Assembly (NCBI GenBank): GCA_964455335.1
Contig: CAYVVW010000003.1
Span: forward strand, 1 to 32,300
Length of the DNA: 32,300 nucleotides
Direction of reading: 5' to 3'
Origin: Marvinbryantia sp964455335
GTDB taxonomy: Bacteria > Bacillota > Clostridia > Lachnospirales > Lachnospiraceae
Within the stretch, counting starts at the first letter, position 1; each line of letters begins with the position of its first letter. This document shows, piece after piece, positions 8,383-16,062 of this stretch. The notes beneath the pieces were generated by a model. That model was given only the letters and a program-made list of their open reading frames with translations. It had not been told where the DNA came from and did no database searches. Made by a program: the position numbers and the translations under genes.

Positions 8383-10542
8383 TTATTTCTTTACCTTCTG
8401 CAATGCGTCATTCAGCTGTTTTGCCGCCTCGGGCGAAACGGCATCCCCGGCTTTTTTCAGAAGGATCTCGAGGCTCATTTTTGCCATCATTTTCTGAAGA
8501 TTTGCGTTTTCGCTGGCCGCCTCTGCCACATCGCCCCGGGTGGCTCTCGCTTTTGCCATCACCCGCTCTACGATCTGAGCCGTCTCGGCATTTGCCATAA
8601 GCGCCCCTAAGCTGTCGCGTATGGAGTAACAGGCGGAATCGAAATCATCCTCATCAAACCAGTTGGTCACGCTCCTTGTCGAACCCAGAGCATACGCCGG
8701 GTTTGGCTCTTCTGCTTTTCGGACGGTGATCGCGTCGCGGCATGCGCCGGAACAGGCCTCAATTTTGTGTTCCCCCGTAATCGGAACCGAAAATGTGAAT
8801 ATCCGCTCCCCAGTCTTTGTTTCAAATTCCAGATCATCAACCATAAGGGTCACGGAAGATTGATTGGAGTAGACCTTCACCTCAGCCACGTCCTTTGGGC
8901 GATCAAGATACCGTCTCCCGCACAGGTGCACGAAAGGCTCGTTCTTGTTCCACGCGGCTTTGTAGAGATAGAAGGCATCCTTTTTTAGTTTGCGGTCAAA
9001 CGTCACAAGTCCCTTCTGGTTGATTCCATGCCTGCCGCCCTCATCCCGCCCGTCAGCGGCGAAATCAAAGAGGTTCCAGACGTGCGTGGCCCAAAGATAC
9101 GGGCGGGCCTCTATGCACTGTAAGAGGTGCTCGTGATAGACGCACTGGTATGTCTCAGAGTAATCTCCCTGTTCGGGATGGCTTGTCTGGAATTGGGGAT
9201 TGGCATCCGCGCCGTATTCGGAAAAACCGATAACCCGATCGGGAAATCTGCGGCGGTATTCATCAAAAAATTCATCGTTTTGTGAAAGTTCCCCTAAATA
9301 CCAGCCAAAGTAGAGGTTGTAGCTATTGATATCGGGAATTTCCAAAAGGGGGCTATCCTGCTCCAGCATAAAGGCATGCGCCATAACCGTCTTTCGCGTA
9401 GGATCCAAACGGTGGCAAACTTCATTGAGGAGCCGATGGTTTTCCATGAGATCTTCGCTCATGCCGCTGACAGTGATCTCATTGCTCAGTCCCCACACGG
9501 CAATAGAGGGGTGGTTGTAACACTGGACAATCAGCTCTTTCATCTGCGAGAAGGTATTCTCCCGCCCATGTTCCATGTGCTGGGTAATGTAGGGAATCTC
9601 TGCCCAGACCACAATGCCCGCCTCATCGCACAGGTCATAGAATTCCTGGGCGTGCTGGTAGTGGGCAAGGCGCAGCGTATTTGCTCCAAGCTCCCGAACG
9701 ATCTCCATATCCGCCTTGTGATCCGCAAGGCTCAGCGCATTCCCCTTGCCAAAAATATCCTGGTGGCGGCTGACGCCGCGCAGGGGATACGCCCGCCCAT
9801 TTAGAAGAAAGCCGCGCTGGGCATCCATTGCAAAGACGCGGCACCCAAAACGCGCGTGAACCTCGTCCCCGCTGGAAAGCCGCGCCGAAGCGATGTAGAG
9901 GTGCGGATCCGCAAGCCCGTCCCAGAGGCGGGGATTTTCTATCGTGAATACCGCCTCCTTTTCGACGCGCTTCGTCTCGCCGTTCACAGTGATTTCAACG
10001 CTTTTGGCATTGTGCCACGTCTCAACGGTGACAAGCGCAATGTTCTGATCTAGGTCGACCACGGGCGTGACCTTGATACCTGGCGTGCCGCAAAACCCGA
10101 GTGCAAAATGCTCTGCGGGAACGCGGATCAGTTTCACATCCCTGTAAATGCCGCCGTAGAAGGTGAAATCGGCTTTCTGCGGGTACACTCTGTCGTTTTC
10201 CGAATTGTCTACCGTGACAAAGAGGGTGTTCTCCGTTCCAAGCGCGTCGGTAATATCGGCGCGAAAAGCGCTATACCCGCCCTCGTGGCGCACAAGCTTT
10301 GTGCCGTTTAGCGTGACCTCCGCCGTCATGGCAACACCGGCGAACTCGATCCACACACGCTCGCCGCACTCATATTCAGGCCTCGGAAAGGATTTTACGT
10401 AAGTCGCCGTACCGCGCCAGTAATCGTTGCCGCCGTCCTGTCCGTCTTGCGCGTTCCATGTGTGGGGCAGCGTCACGGGGATCGGATCCTCTCCAGCTTT
10501 TGAAAAAAGCCATCCGCCGTTGAAATTGATCACTCTTCTCAT
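8383..10542 (-). CDS. Glycoside hydrolase family 2 (beta-galactosidase/beta-glucuronidase type) with C-terminal helical module
   Basis: A 719-residue GH2 enzyme. The sugar-binding jelly-roll is at about residues 1-140 (PHTWNAQDGQDGGNDYWRG), the immunoglobulin-like domain at about 150-240, and the TIM barrel from about 245. The acid/base is E355 in WGLSNEIT and the nucleophile is E442 in IGFSEYG. The start is ATG 10542, seven bases after GGAGG (10550-10554) and overlapping the preceding stop as ATGA; an upstream in-frame ATG at 10575 would lie inside the previous gene. No signal peptide. Residues 644-719 form an extra all-helical tail (NAETAQIVERVMAK, LNDALQKVKK) that resembles the N-terminus of the upstream GH43 protein. 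Likely exo-beta-galactosidase or glucuronidase acting on imported oligosaccharides. Confidence 0.9.
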   Translation of the reverse strand: MRRVINFNGGWLFSKAGEDPIPVTLPHTWNAQDGQDGGNDYWRGTATYVKSFPRPEYECGERVWIEFAGVAMTAEVTLNGTKLVRHEGGYSAFRADITDALGTENTLFVTVDNSENDRVYPQKADFTFYGGIYRDVKLIRVPAEHFALGFCGTPGIKVTPVVDLDQNIALVTVETWHNAKSVEITVNGETKRVEKEAVFTIENPRLWDGLADPHLYIASARLSSGDEVHARFGCRVFAMDAQRGFLLNGRAYPLRGVSRHQDIFGKGNALSLADHKADMEIVRELGANTLRLAHYQHAQEFYDLCDEAGIVVWAEIPYITQHMEHGRENTFSQMKELIVQCYNHPSIAVWGLSNEITVSGMSEDLMENHRLLNEVCHRLDPTRKTVMAHAFMLEQDSPLLEIPDINSYNLYFGWYLGELSQNDEFFDEYRRRFPDRVIGFSEYGADANPQFQTSHPEQGDYSETYQCVYHEHLLQCIEARPYLWATHVWNLFDFAADGRDEGGRHGINQKGLVTFDRKLKKDAFYLYKAAWNKNEPFVHLCGRRYLDRPKDVAEVKVYSNQSSVTLMVDDLEFETKTGERIFTFSVPITGEHKIEACSGACRDAITVRKAEEPNPAYALGSTRSVTNWFDEDDFDSACYSIRDSLGALMANAETAQIVERVMAKARATRGDVAEAASENANLQKMMAKMSLEILLKKAGDAVSPEAAKQLNDALQKVKK

Positions 10543-11918
10543 TGATAATCCTCCAATCTCCATTTGTCCTTCCACGCTATTTTGGGTCTCCCATCCTCGA
10601 AAACGATGGGCAAAACAACGTAGTCGGCACGCGAAGTATTCGCGCTTGAAAGCATGGGCGATGCGGCCAGAAGCGCCATGTCAGCCTTGCTTGGCTGATA
10701 ATGCTCAGGATCATAGCGGGAAGCCGTGGCGCGCCTGAGCGCCATGGCGCGTTCGCGATCAAGCAGAAAGCCGGGAACCCATCGATCGGCGACCGCGATC
10801 CAGAGATTCTGTTTCCCCGGAACCCGAAAGCACTGGCTGATCTGGCTATTGAACGAAGAAAGCGTCTCATCCCCCACATGCGGATCGCCCACAGCCACAA
10901 AGGGCAGTTCATACCCCTCGGATACGGCGCTGTCACTTTGATTCGGCACGTAGCCGGTCATCCCGCTGGTGAGCATCCATAGCTTGCCCCCATGCCGAAA
11001 GACAGTCACGCCCTCTCTGGTAAAGGGCGGATCCAGGTTCTCGTACTGGGTTGACACGAGCGCCTCAACGCCAGTGTACGCGCGATTTAAGCGCAGCCCC
11101 ACCACTTTTTTGTGATCGGCTTCACAGTAAATGTATCCCGTGCCGGTATCTTCGTCAATCACGAGATCAAAATCGCCGACTCTCATGCCGAAGGGATTCA
11201 GGTGTTCCGCCTCCATCTCCCAGGAACCGAGAAGCGTATCCGCCGTCAACACATTAAAGCAGGCATCCGCCCCGGAATTTTTATACCAGCAAACATATCT
11301 GCCCGTATTTGGATTTTTCACGATATGAGGCCTGTCCACCCGTTTTTCGGGGAAAAGCTCGGAGTTTGGATCCTCAAGCACCGGCGGAATGATCAGCCCC
11401 CGATCTTCCCAGTTGTAAAAATCCGTGGAGGAATAAAGCCGGATCCCCCATGTCCAGATCTCACTTACCCCGTCGGTATGTTCTTTGTTTTCTCCATACC
11501 AGTAATACACGCCGTCCTCATAGAGAAAGCCGCCCGCGTGAGCCTGTATCCGCGCTCCAGACACGTCCAGCCATGGTTCTCCGGGATAAATGGCATCCTG
11601 ATGGCGGGAGGCAGGTTTTTTCTCTCTCGCCTCGTCTTTTGCGCGGATGGAAAGGTAAGTTTCCACCCGCGCCCGCTCCGCAGGGGAAATCCCGCCATTT
11701 TTCCTGCCGATTTCCTTAAGGGCCTCGTCCAGTTCCTCGCGTTTCTCCCGGGGAATGCTGCCGTCCATAAAAGACGCCAGCATCTTTACCGACAGGCCCA
11801 TGATCTCCGGGCGGTTTTCGAGCGCGGCTCGTATGCCCGGCAACACCCTATCAAACGCCTCGGCGCACTCTTTGTCTTCAAAAATACCGCGAAGCGGCAT
11901 ATTTTCTCCATACTCCAT
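10539..11918 (-). CDS. Glycoside hydrolase family 43, exo-beta-1,3-galactanase-like, with N-terminal helical module
   Basis: A 459-residue protein. Residues 8-74 are a helical module (GIFEDKECAEAFDRVLPGI, ELDEALKEIGRK). The rest is a GH43-type propeller beginning WLDVSGARIQAHAGGFLYED and YYWYGENKEHT. That 'IQAHGGG...YYWYGE' opening is characteristic of the exo-beta-1,3-galactanase branch (GH43_24 and relatives), where the usual Asp base is absent; VDRPHIVKNPNTGRYVCWY also fits. Such enzymes cut galactose from beta-1,3-galactan, the backbone of type II arabinogalactan. No signal peptide. The ribosome site GAGGAGAAGG sits just before ATG 11918. The gene follows the permuted GH3 by 58 nt and overlaps the GH2 gene by four. 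Family call is good; the substrate is an inference. Confidence 0.8.
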   Translation of the reverse strand: MEYGENMPLRGIFEDKECAEAFDRVLPGIRAALENRPEIMGLSVKMLASFMDGSIPREKREELDEALKEIGRKNGGISPAERARVETYLSIRAKDEAREKKPASRHQDAIYPGEPWLDVSGARIQAHAGGFLYEDGVYYWYGENKEHTDGVSEIWTWGIRLYSSTDFYNWEDRGLIIPPVLEDPNSELFPEKRVDRPHIVKNPNTGRYVCWYKNSGADACFNVLTADTLLGSWEMEAEHLNPFGMRVGDFDLVIDEDTGTGYIYCEADHKKVVGLRLNRAYTGVEALVSTQYENLDPPFTREGVTVFRHGGKLWMLTSGMTGYVPNQSDSAVSEGYELPFVAVGDPHVGDETLSSFNSQISQCFRVPGKQNLWIAVADRWVPGFLLDRERAMALRRATASRYDPEHYQPSKADMALLAASPMLSSANTSRADYVVLPIVFEDGRPKIAWKDKWRLEDYQ

Positions 11919-11939
11919 GATCCTTCTCCTCTTATCACG

Positions 11940-11963
11940 ATGATGTTACGGTAAAAAGATGCC
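11940..11963 (-). repeat. 24-nt post-stop motif, copy 1
   Basis: On the minus strand the motif begins GGCATCTTTTTACC and ends AACATCAT. It starts 13 nt past the stop of the permuted GH3 gene. Only here does GATGCC lie just upstream, giving a 6-bp hairpin (GATGCC, loop AGGTA, GGCATC) followed by five T, which may act as a weak terminator or attenuator before the GH43 gene. Other copies are at 18394-18417 and 19787-19810. Confidence 0.7.
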
Positions 11964-11976
11964 TACCTGGCATCAT

Positions 11977-14457
11977 CTATATTTGATCGCCGCTTGATTC
12001 CGTTGGAGCCGAAACGCCGCTTTCCATCACCAGGCGCAGTATCCGGCAGGCGCACCGCCGCACGGTTCTTGCATCCAGGCGCCCATCATCGATGGCGGAG
12101 CGTATCCGCTCCCTGTCCCACCCGCTGCCGGGCATCACAAGATCGTTGCCTGCAGGGGCACATTCCTCACTCTTGCCGGAGCGCTCGGTACAGCTGTTCC
12201 AGTCTGTCATGACCACGCCCTGAAATCCCCACTCGCAGCGCAGGATGTCCGTGACCAGATCGTGCCTGTTGGCCGTGTAGGCGTGATTGAGCATATTGTA
12301 GCTTGTCATGACAGTGCCGGGATCGCTTTCGCGCACGGCGATTTCAAAGCCGCGCAGGTAAATTTCCCGCAACGCCCTCTCCGAGACGTTGGCACTTATG
12401 CCGTTCCGGTTGTTTTCCGTGTTGTTGCAGCAAAAATGTTTCAGGCAGGCCTTCGCTTCCGGCGTCTCACGGACACCGTTTACTAAGGCCGCCGCCATGC
12501 GCCCTGTCAGAACCGGATCTTCGGAATAGTATTCAAAGGTTCTTCCTCCCAGGGGATTGCGGTGTATGTTCATCCCCGGCGATAGCCAGACGCTGATGCC
12601 AAAGGCTTTCATTTCCTCGCCTACGGCTCGCCCGACTTCACGCAAAAGCGCGGCATCCCAGCTCTGTGCAAGCAGCAGTTCCACCGGCCACGCGGTGGCG
12701 TACCGGCATACGACCGGACCAGAGAAAGACGCAAGCTTTTCTTTCATGCTCCTGCCCAAAGCGCCCCAGTTGTATCGCTCCGGAATGTCCGTCGGCACGA
12801 AAGTTCCGTCAGGCATGAGGAATACCCGATTTACGATATTGATTCCCGCGGGGCCGTCGGAGAACACAATGTTGTTGATCCCGTGCCCGTAAAGCCCCGT
12901 AGCGGTTTTTCCGGAAGCGCCGTGTATCTCCCGCGTCCCTGATGGAGCGCTTTGCAGGTCTCCTCCCCACAACAGTTCTGCCTGTTCTTGAACCGTCAGC
13001 TTATCGAGGATCGCCCGCTCCCGCGGCGTCTCGACGACTTCCGGCTCGGCGTAGTCCACCGTCTCGGTTCTGACTGCCTCGGGATCGACAGGAATCAAAG
13101 GCACGCCCAAATAATCCCTCGCCGGTGGGTCTGCCTTCAATTCACGAAGGTCATCCACAGGAGCGCAGCAGGTTCTGCATCGGCGGACAATCGCCTCTTG
13201 CCCAAGCTTAAGCACAGCGACGGGATGGGTATCGCGGCTATGTCGGCCAAGGAATAGGCCATAGTCTCCCGCATTCAGCACCCACGACGCGCGATCCTCG
13301 CGGTAGACCGACAGCGCCTCCAACGGGAAGCGAAGCGTAAGATCGCCGCACGCGCCGGGAGATAGTTCCCGCGTCTTTGCAAACGCGACCAGTCTTTGAT
13401 ATTCCCCGCTTTCCGGCACCGAAGCATACAGCTGCACCACTTCCCTGCCAGATACGCGGCCCGTATTGTGAACCCGAACCGCAACCAGCACCTCTTCACC
13501 CGCTAAGGAAACGCTTCCCTTGGAAAAATCAAATTCTGTGTAAGACAGCCCAAAACCGAAAGGAAAGCGCACAGGCCTGTCAAAGGCGTCATAATACCGA
13601 TAGCCCACATAGATCCCTTCGCGGTAATATTCGTTTTCGAGATCCCCATTGAGATCGCTAAACGCATTTCCGAAAGGGATGTCCTCATAGCGCATAGGCA
13701 CGGTGTCCGTGAGCCTTCCGGAGAAATTCTGCCTGCCCGACAGCACGTCCGCCAGGGCATTCCCCCCTTCCTCGCCGCCTTGGACAAAGAAAACCACTGC
13801 ACCGATTCCCTCTATTTCATCGAGAAAGCCAAGATCCATCAACCCGCCCACGTTGATGACAAGGATCAATTTTTTGTAGGAGCGGGCAAGGAACGCAAGG
13901 TTCGACTTCTCCTCGTCGGTTATGTAATAATCACCTTTTTCCAGCTTGCGGTCGTTCCCCTCCCCCGCCTGACGGGTGAGGACAAAAACGGCGGTGTCCG
14001 TGCCGCTTTCCTCCACATCAGACGCGGTAATGAGCCGCCCGCTAGGATAGCGGTAGACAAAGCTGTGCGCCACAGGAATGATTTGCATAGGATCTGTAAG
14101 GCCCGCTACCTTTTCTTCCACCATCTGGTGATATTCCGCATAGGTAACGCGGTACGCTTCGTCATAATCGTCCAGCCAGCGCGAAGTGCTTACCTCAAAG
14201 CCCGCGTTTTTTAGCCCTTCTTCGATGGTGACGCTGTATCTCTCCTCCACGCTGCCGCTCCCAAGGCCGCCCTTAACTGTTTTTCGCGCGCCGATGCCAT
14301 AGAGCGCCAGCTTCCCCGGCTTTATGGGCAGAATGCCATCATTTTTTAAAAGCACAAAGCTCTCGGCGGCAGCCCTGCGGGCAAGCGCGCGGTTTTTCAG
14401 TTCCAGATCGGAGGGATCCAGAGAAAGGGAACCATATATTGCACATTTTTCAGCCAT
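11977..14457 (-). CDS. Glycoside hydrolase family 3 with circularly permuted domain order
   Basis: An 826-residue GH3 enzyme whose domains are swapped. The alpha/beta domain that is normally C-terminal comes first (ESFVLLKNDGILPIKPGKLA, residues about 33-52). PFGFGLSYTEFDFS and a fibronectin-III-like segment follow, and the catalytic barrel comes last, from about residue 478 (ILDKLTVQEQAELLWGG) to the end. The nucleophile is D752 in GVVMTDWNS, and CLKHFCCNN is the KH substrate motif. Permuted GH3 beta-glucosidases are known from rumen Ruminococcus and Butyrivibrio. No signal peptide. AAGGAGG sits seven bases before ATG 14457. It is the first gene of the five-gene glycosidase operon, with a candidate promoter about 180 nt upstream. 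Likely an exo-beta-glycosidase on imported oligosaccharides. Confidence 0.9.
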   Translation of the reverse strand: MAEKCAIYGSLSLDPSDLELKNRALARRAAAESFVLLKNDGILPIKPGKLALYGIGARKTVKGGLGSGSVEERYSVTIEEGLKNAGFEVSTSRWLDDYDEAYRVTYAEYHQMVEEKVAGLTDPMQIIPVAHSFVYRYPSGRLITASDVEESGTDTAVFVLTRQAGEGNDRKLEKGDYYITDEEKSNLAFLARSYKKLILVINVGGLMDLGFLDEIEGIGAVVFFVQGGEEGGNALADVLSGRQNFSGRLTDTVPMRYEDIPFGNAFSDLNGDLENEYYREGIYVGYRYYDAFDRPVRFPFGFGLSYTEFDFSKGSVSLAGEEVLVAVRVHNTGRVSGREVVQLYASVPESGEYQRLVAFAKTRELSPGACGDLTLRFPLEALSVYREDRASWVLNAGDYGLFLGRHSRDTHPVAVLKLGQEAIVRRCRTCCAPVDDLRELKADPPARDYLGVPLIPVDPEAVRTETVDYAEPEVVETPRERAILDKLTVQEQAELLWGGDLQSAPSGTREIHGASGKTATGLYGHGINNIVFSDGPAGINIVNRVFLMPDGTFVPTDIPERYNWGALGRSMKEKLASFSGPVVCRYATAWPVELLLAQSWDAALLREVGRAVGEEMKAFGISVWLSPGMNIHRNPLGGRTFEYYSEDPVLTGRMAAALVNGVRETPEAKACLKHFCCNNTENNRNGISANVSERALREIYLRGFEIAVRESDPGTVMTSYNMLNHAYTANRHDLVTDILRCEWGFQGVVMTDWNSCTERSGKSEECAPAGNDLVMPGSGWDRERIRSAIDDGRLDARTVRRCACRILRLVMESGVSAPTESSGDQI

Positions 14458-14615
14458 AAAAGAACCTCCTTAGACCAAAGTTTGCCATACCGCCACCATC
14501 TTACACCCTTTCACTTTCCGTGTATATTGACAGATTGGTGCTTCCGTATAAAAAATCGTTCATTTCAAAACCGGATTCTTTCACCAAAATTTATCCGATT
14601 TCGCTAAATCGTAGC

Positions 14616-14644
14616 TTGTTGGAACTGTCTCAGGATTGTATCAT
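14616..14644 (+). promoter_or_regulatory. Candidate promoter for GH1-GH2, overlapping the divergent promoter
   Basis: TTGTTG (14616-14621), 17 bases, then TATCAT (14639-14644). The -10 box overlaps the opposite-strand -10, so the two operons may compete for or share regulation. The remaining 120 nt to the GH1 start hold short GC-rich inverted repeats (GCAGCGC near 14690, GACGA/TCGTC at 14713-14739) that could be operators. TTGACA at 14527 is another -35 candidate but has no well-spaced -10. Confidence 0.35.
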
Positions 14645-14662
14645 AGACTGTACGTTGCACAA
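14635..14662 (-). promoter_or_regulatory. Candidate extended -10 promoter for the minus-strand glycosidase operon
   Basis: On the minus strand TTGTGC (14662-14657), a 16-base spacer and TACAAT (14640-14635) preceded by TG-A give an extended -10 promoter. It lies about 180 nt upstream of the permuted GH3 start, leaving a long leader in which I see no riboswitch. Confidence 0.4.
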
Positions 14663-14767
14663 ATTTGCTGCGGAATTATGCTGCTTGCGCAGCGCAAATT
14701 CAGCGCAGCGAACGACGATCCGAACATCGTTTTGTCGTCCGCCATATTTTGAAAGGAGCATGCCAAA

Positions 14768-16060
14768 ATGCCGTTTCCAAAAGAATTTTTGATTGGTGCC
14801 GCCACAGCCGCCCACCAAGTGGAGGGGAATAATGTCAACTCCGACTTCTGGGCGCAGGAGCAAATGAAGCATTCCAGCTTTGCCGAGCCGAGTTTGGACG
14901 CATGTGACCACTATCATCGCTATGAGGAAGATATCAAGCTTATGGCCGATGCCGGCCTGAACGCCTACCGCTTCTCCATCGAGTGGGCCCGCATCGAGCC
15001 TGAGGATGGAACGTTCGACGACTCCGAAGCGGAGCATTACCGCAAGGTCATTGCCTGCTGCAAAGACAACGGGATCGCGCCCATCGCAACGCTGCACCAT
15101 TTTTCATCCCCCGCGTGGCTCATCCGCAAGGGCGGCTGGGAAGCAAGCACAATCCCCTCGGACTTCGCCCGTTACGCTTCCTATGTCATCGGCAAGCTTG
15201 GCAGTGAACTCAACTACCTATGCACCATCAACGAGGCCAACATGGGCCTTCAAGTGGCGTCGATCGCAAAGCGTTATATGCAGCAGATGATGTCCGCTTC
15301 CAAATCCGGCGCTCTTGGCGAAAGCCAAGTCCAGATGGGTCTGAATTTAAAAAAAATGATGGAAAACCGGGAACAGCTCACCCAAGAGAACATCGCCGTT
15401 TTCGGAACAGCGACGCCCCAAGTCTTCACAAGCAGCCGCACTTTGGATGGGGACATTCTCATTATGCATGCCCATCAGGCGGCGAAACGCGCCATCAAAG
15501 AACGTTTCCCCAACATAAAAGTCGGCCTTACTTTGTCGCTTCACGATATGCAGCCTCTCTCTGGCGGAGAAGAAGCTGCCGCAAGGGAATGGCAAGAGGA
15601 GCTTTTGCGCTATCTTCCGTACATCCAAGCGGACGATTTCCTAGGCGTCCAAAGCTACACCAGAACCCGCTTTGACAAAAATGGCTCCCTCTCCGCCCCG
15701 GATGGGGCAGAAGTGACACAGATGGGATATGAATTCTATCCGGAGGCCATCGGAAACGTTGTCAGAAAAGTCCGTGAAGTTTTCAAAGGAGACATCCTTG
15801 TCACGGAAAACGGCGTAGCCACCGCCGATGACGCCCGACGCGTGGAGTATCTTCGCCGCGCCCTTGCGGGAGTCGAGAACTGCATAGCAGACGGCATCCC
15901 CGTCAAAGGGTATCTGTATTGGAGCTTGCTTGACAATTTTGAGTGGCAGAAAGGCTTCGCCATGCAATTCGGCCTTGTGGCCGTAGACAGGAAAAACGGG
16001 CAGATTCGCACTCCCAAGCCTAGTCTCGCCTATCTGGGAAACTTTGCGAGGAGACTGTAA
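14768..16060 (+). CDS. Glycoside hydrolase family 1 (beta-glucosidase/beta-galactosidase type)
   Basis: A 430-residue single-domain (beta/alpha)8 enzyme of normal GH1 length. It opens with FPKEFLIGAATAAHQVEG. The acid/base is E156 in CTINEAN and the nucleophile is E347 in ILVTENG. LYWSLLDNFEWQKGF near residues 389-403 carries the Glu-Trp pair that holds the non-reducing sugar in ordinary beta-glucosidases; the Ser/Lys/Tyr phosphate site of 6-phospho-beta-glucosidases is not evident. The acid/base motif reads NEAN rather than the common NEP. No signal peptide, so cytoplasmic. AAGGAG at 14753-14758 lies nine bases before the ATG. The GH2 gene follows two bases after the stop, so both are in one transcript. 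Confidence 0.93.
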   Translation: MPFPKEFLIGAATAAHQVEGNNVNSDFWAQEQMKHSSFAEPSLDACDHYHRYEEDIKLMADAGLNAYRFSIEWARIEPEDGTFDDSEAEHYRKVIACCKDNGIAPIATLHHFSSPAWLIRKGGWEASTIPSDFARYASYVIGKLGSELNYLCTINEANMGLQVASIAKRYMQQMMSASKSGALGESQVQMGLNLKKMMENREQLTQENIAVFGTATPQVFTSSRTLDGDILIMHAHQAAKRAIKERFPNIKVGLTLSLHDMQPLSGGEEAAAREWQEELLRYLPYIQADDFLGVQSYTRTRFDKNGSLSAPDGAEVTQMGYEFYPEAIGNVVRKVREVFKGDILVTENGVATADDARRVEYLRRALAGVENCIADGIPVKGYLYWSLLDNFEWQKGFAMQFGLVAVDRKNGQIRTPKPSLAYLGNFARRL

Positions 16061-16062
16061 AG

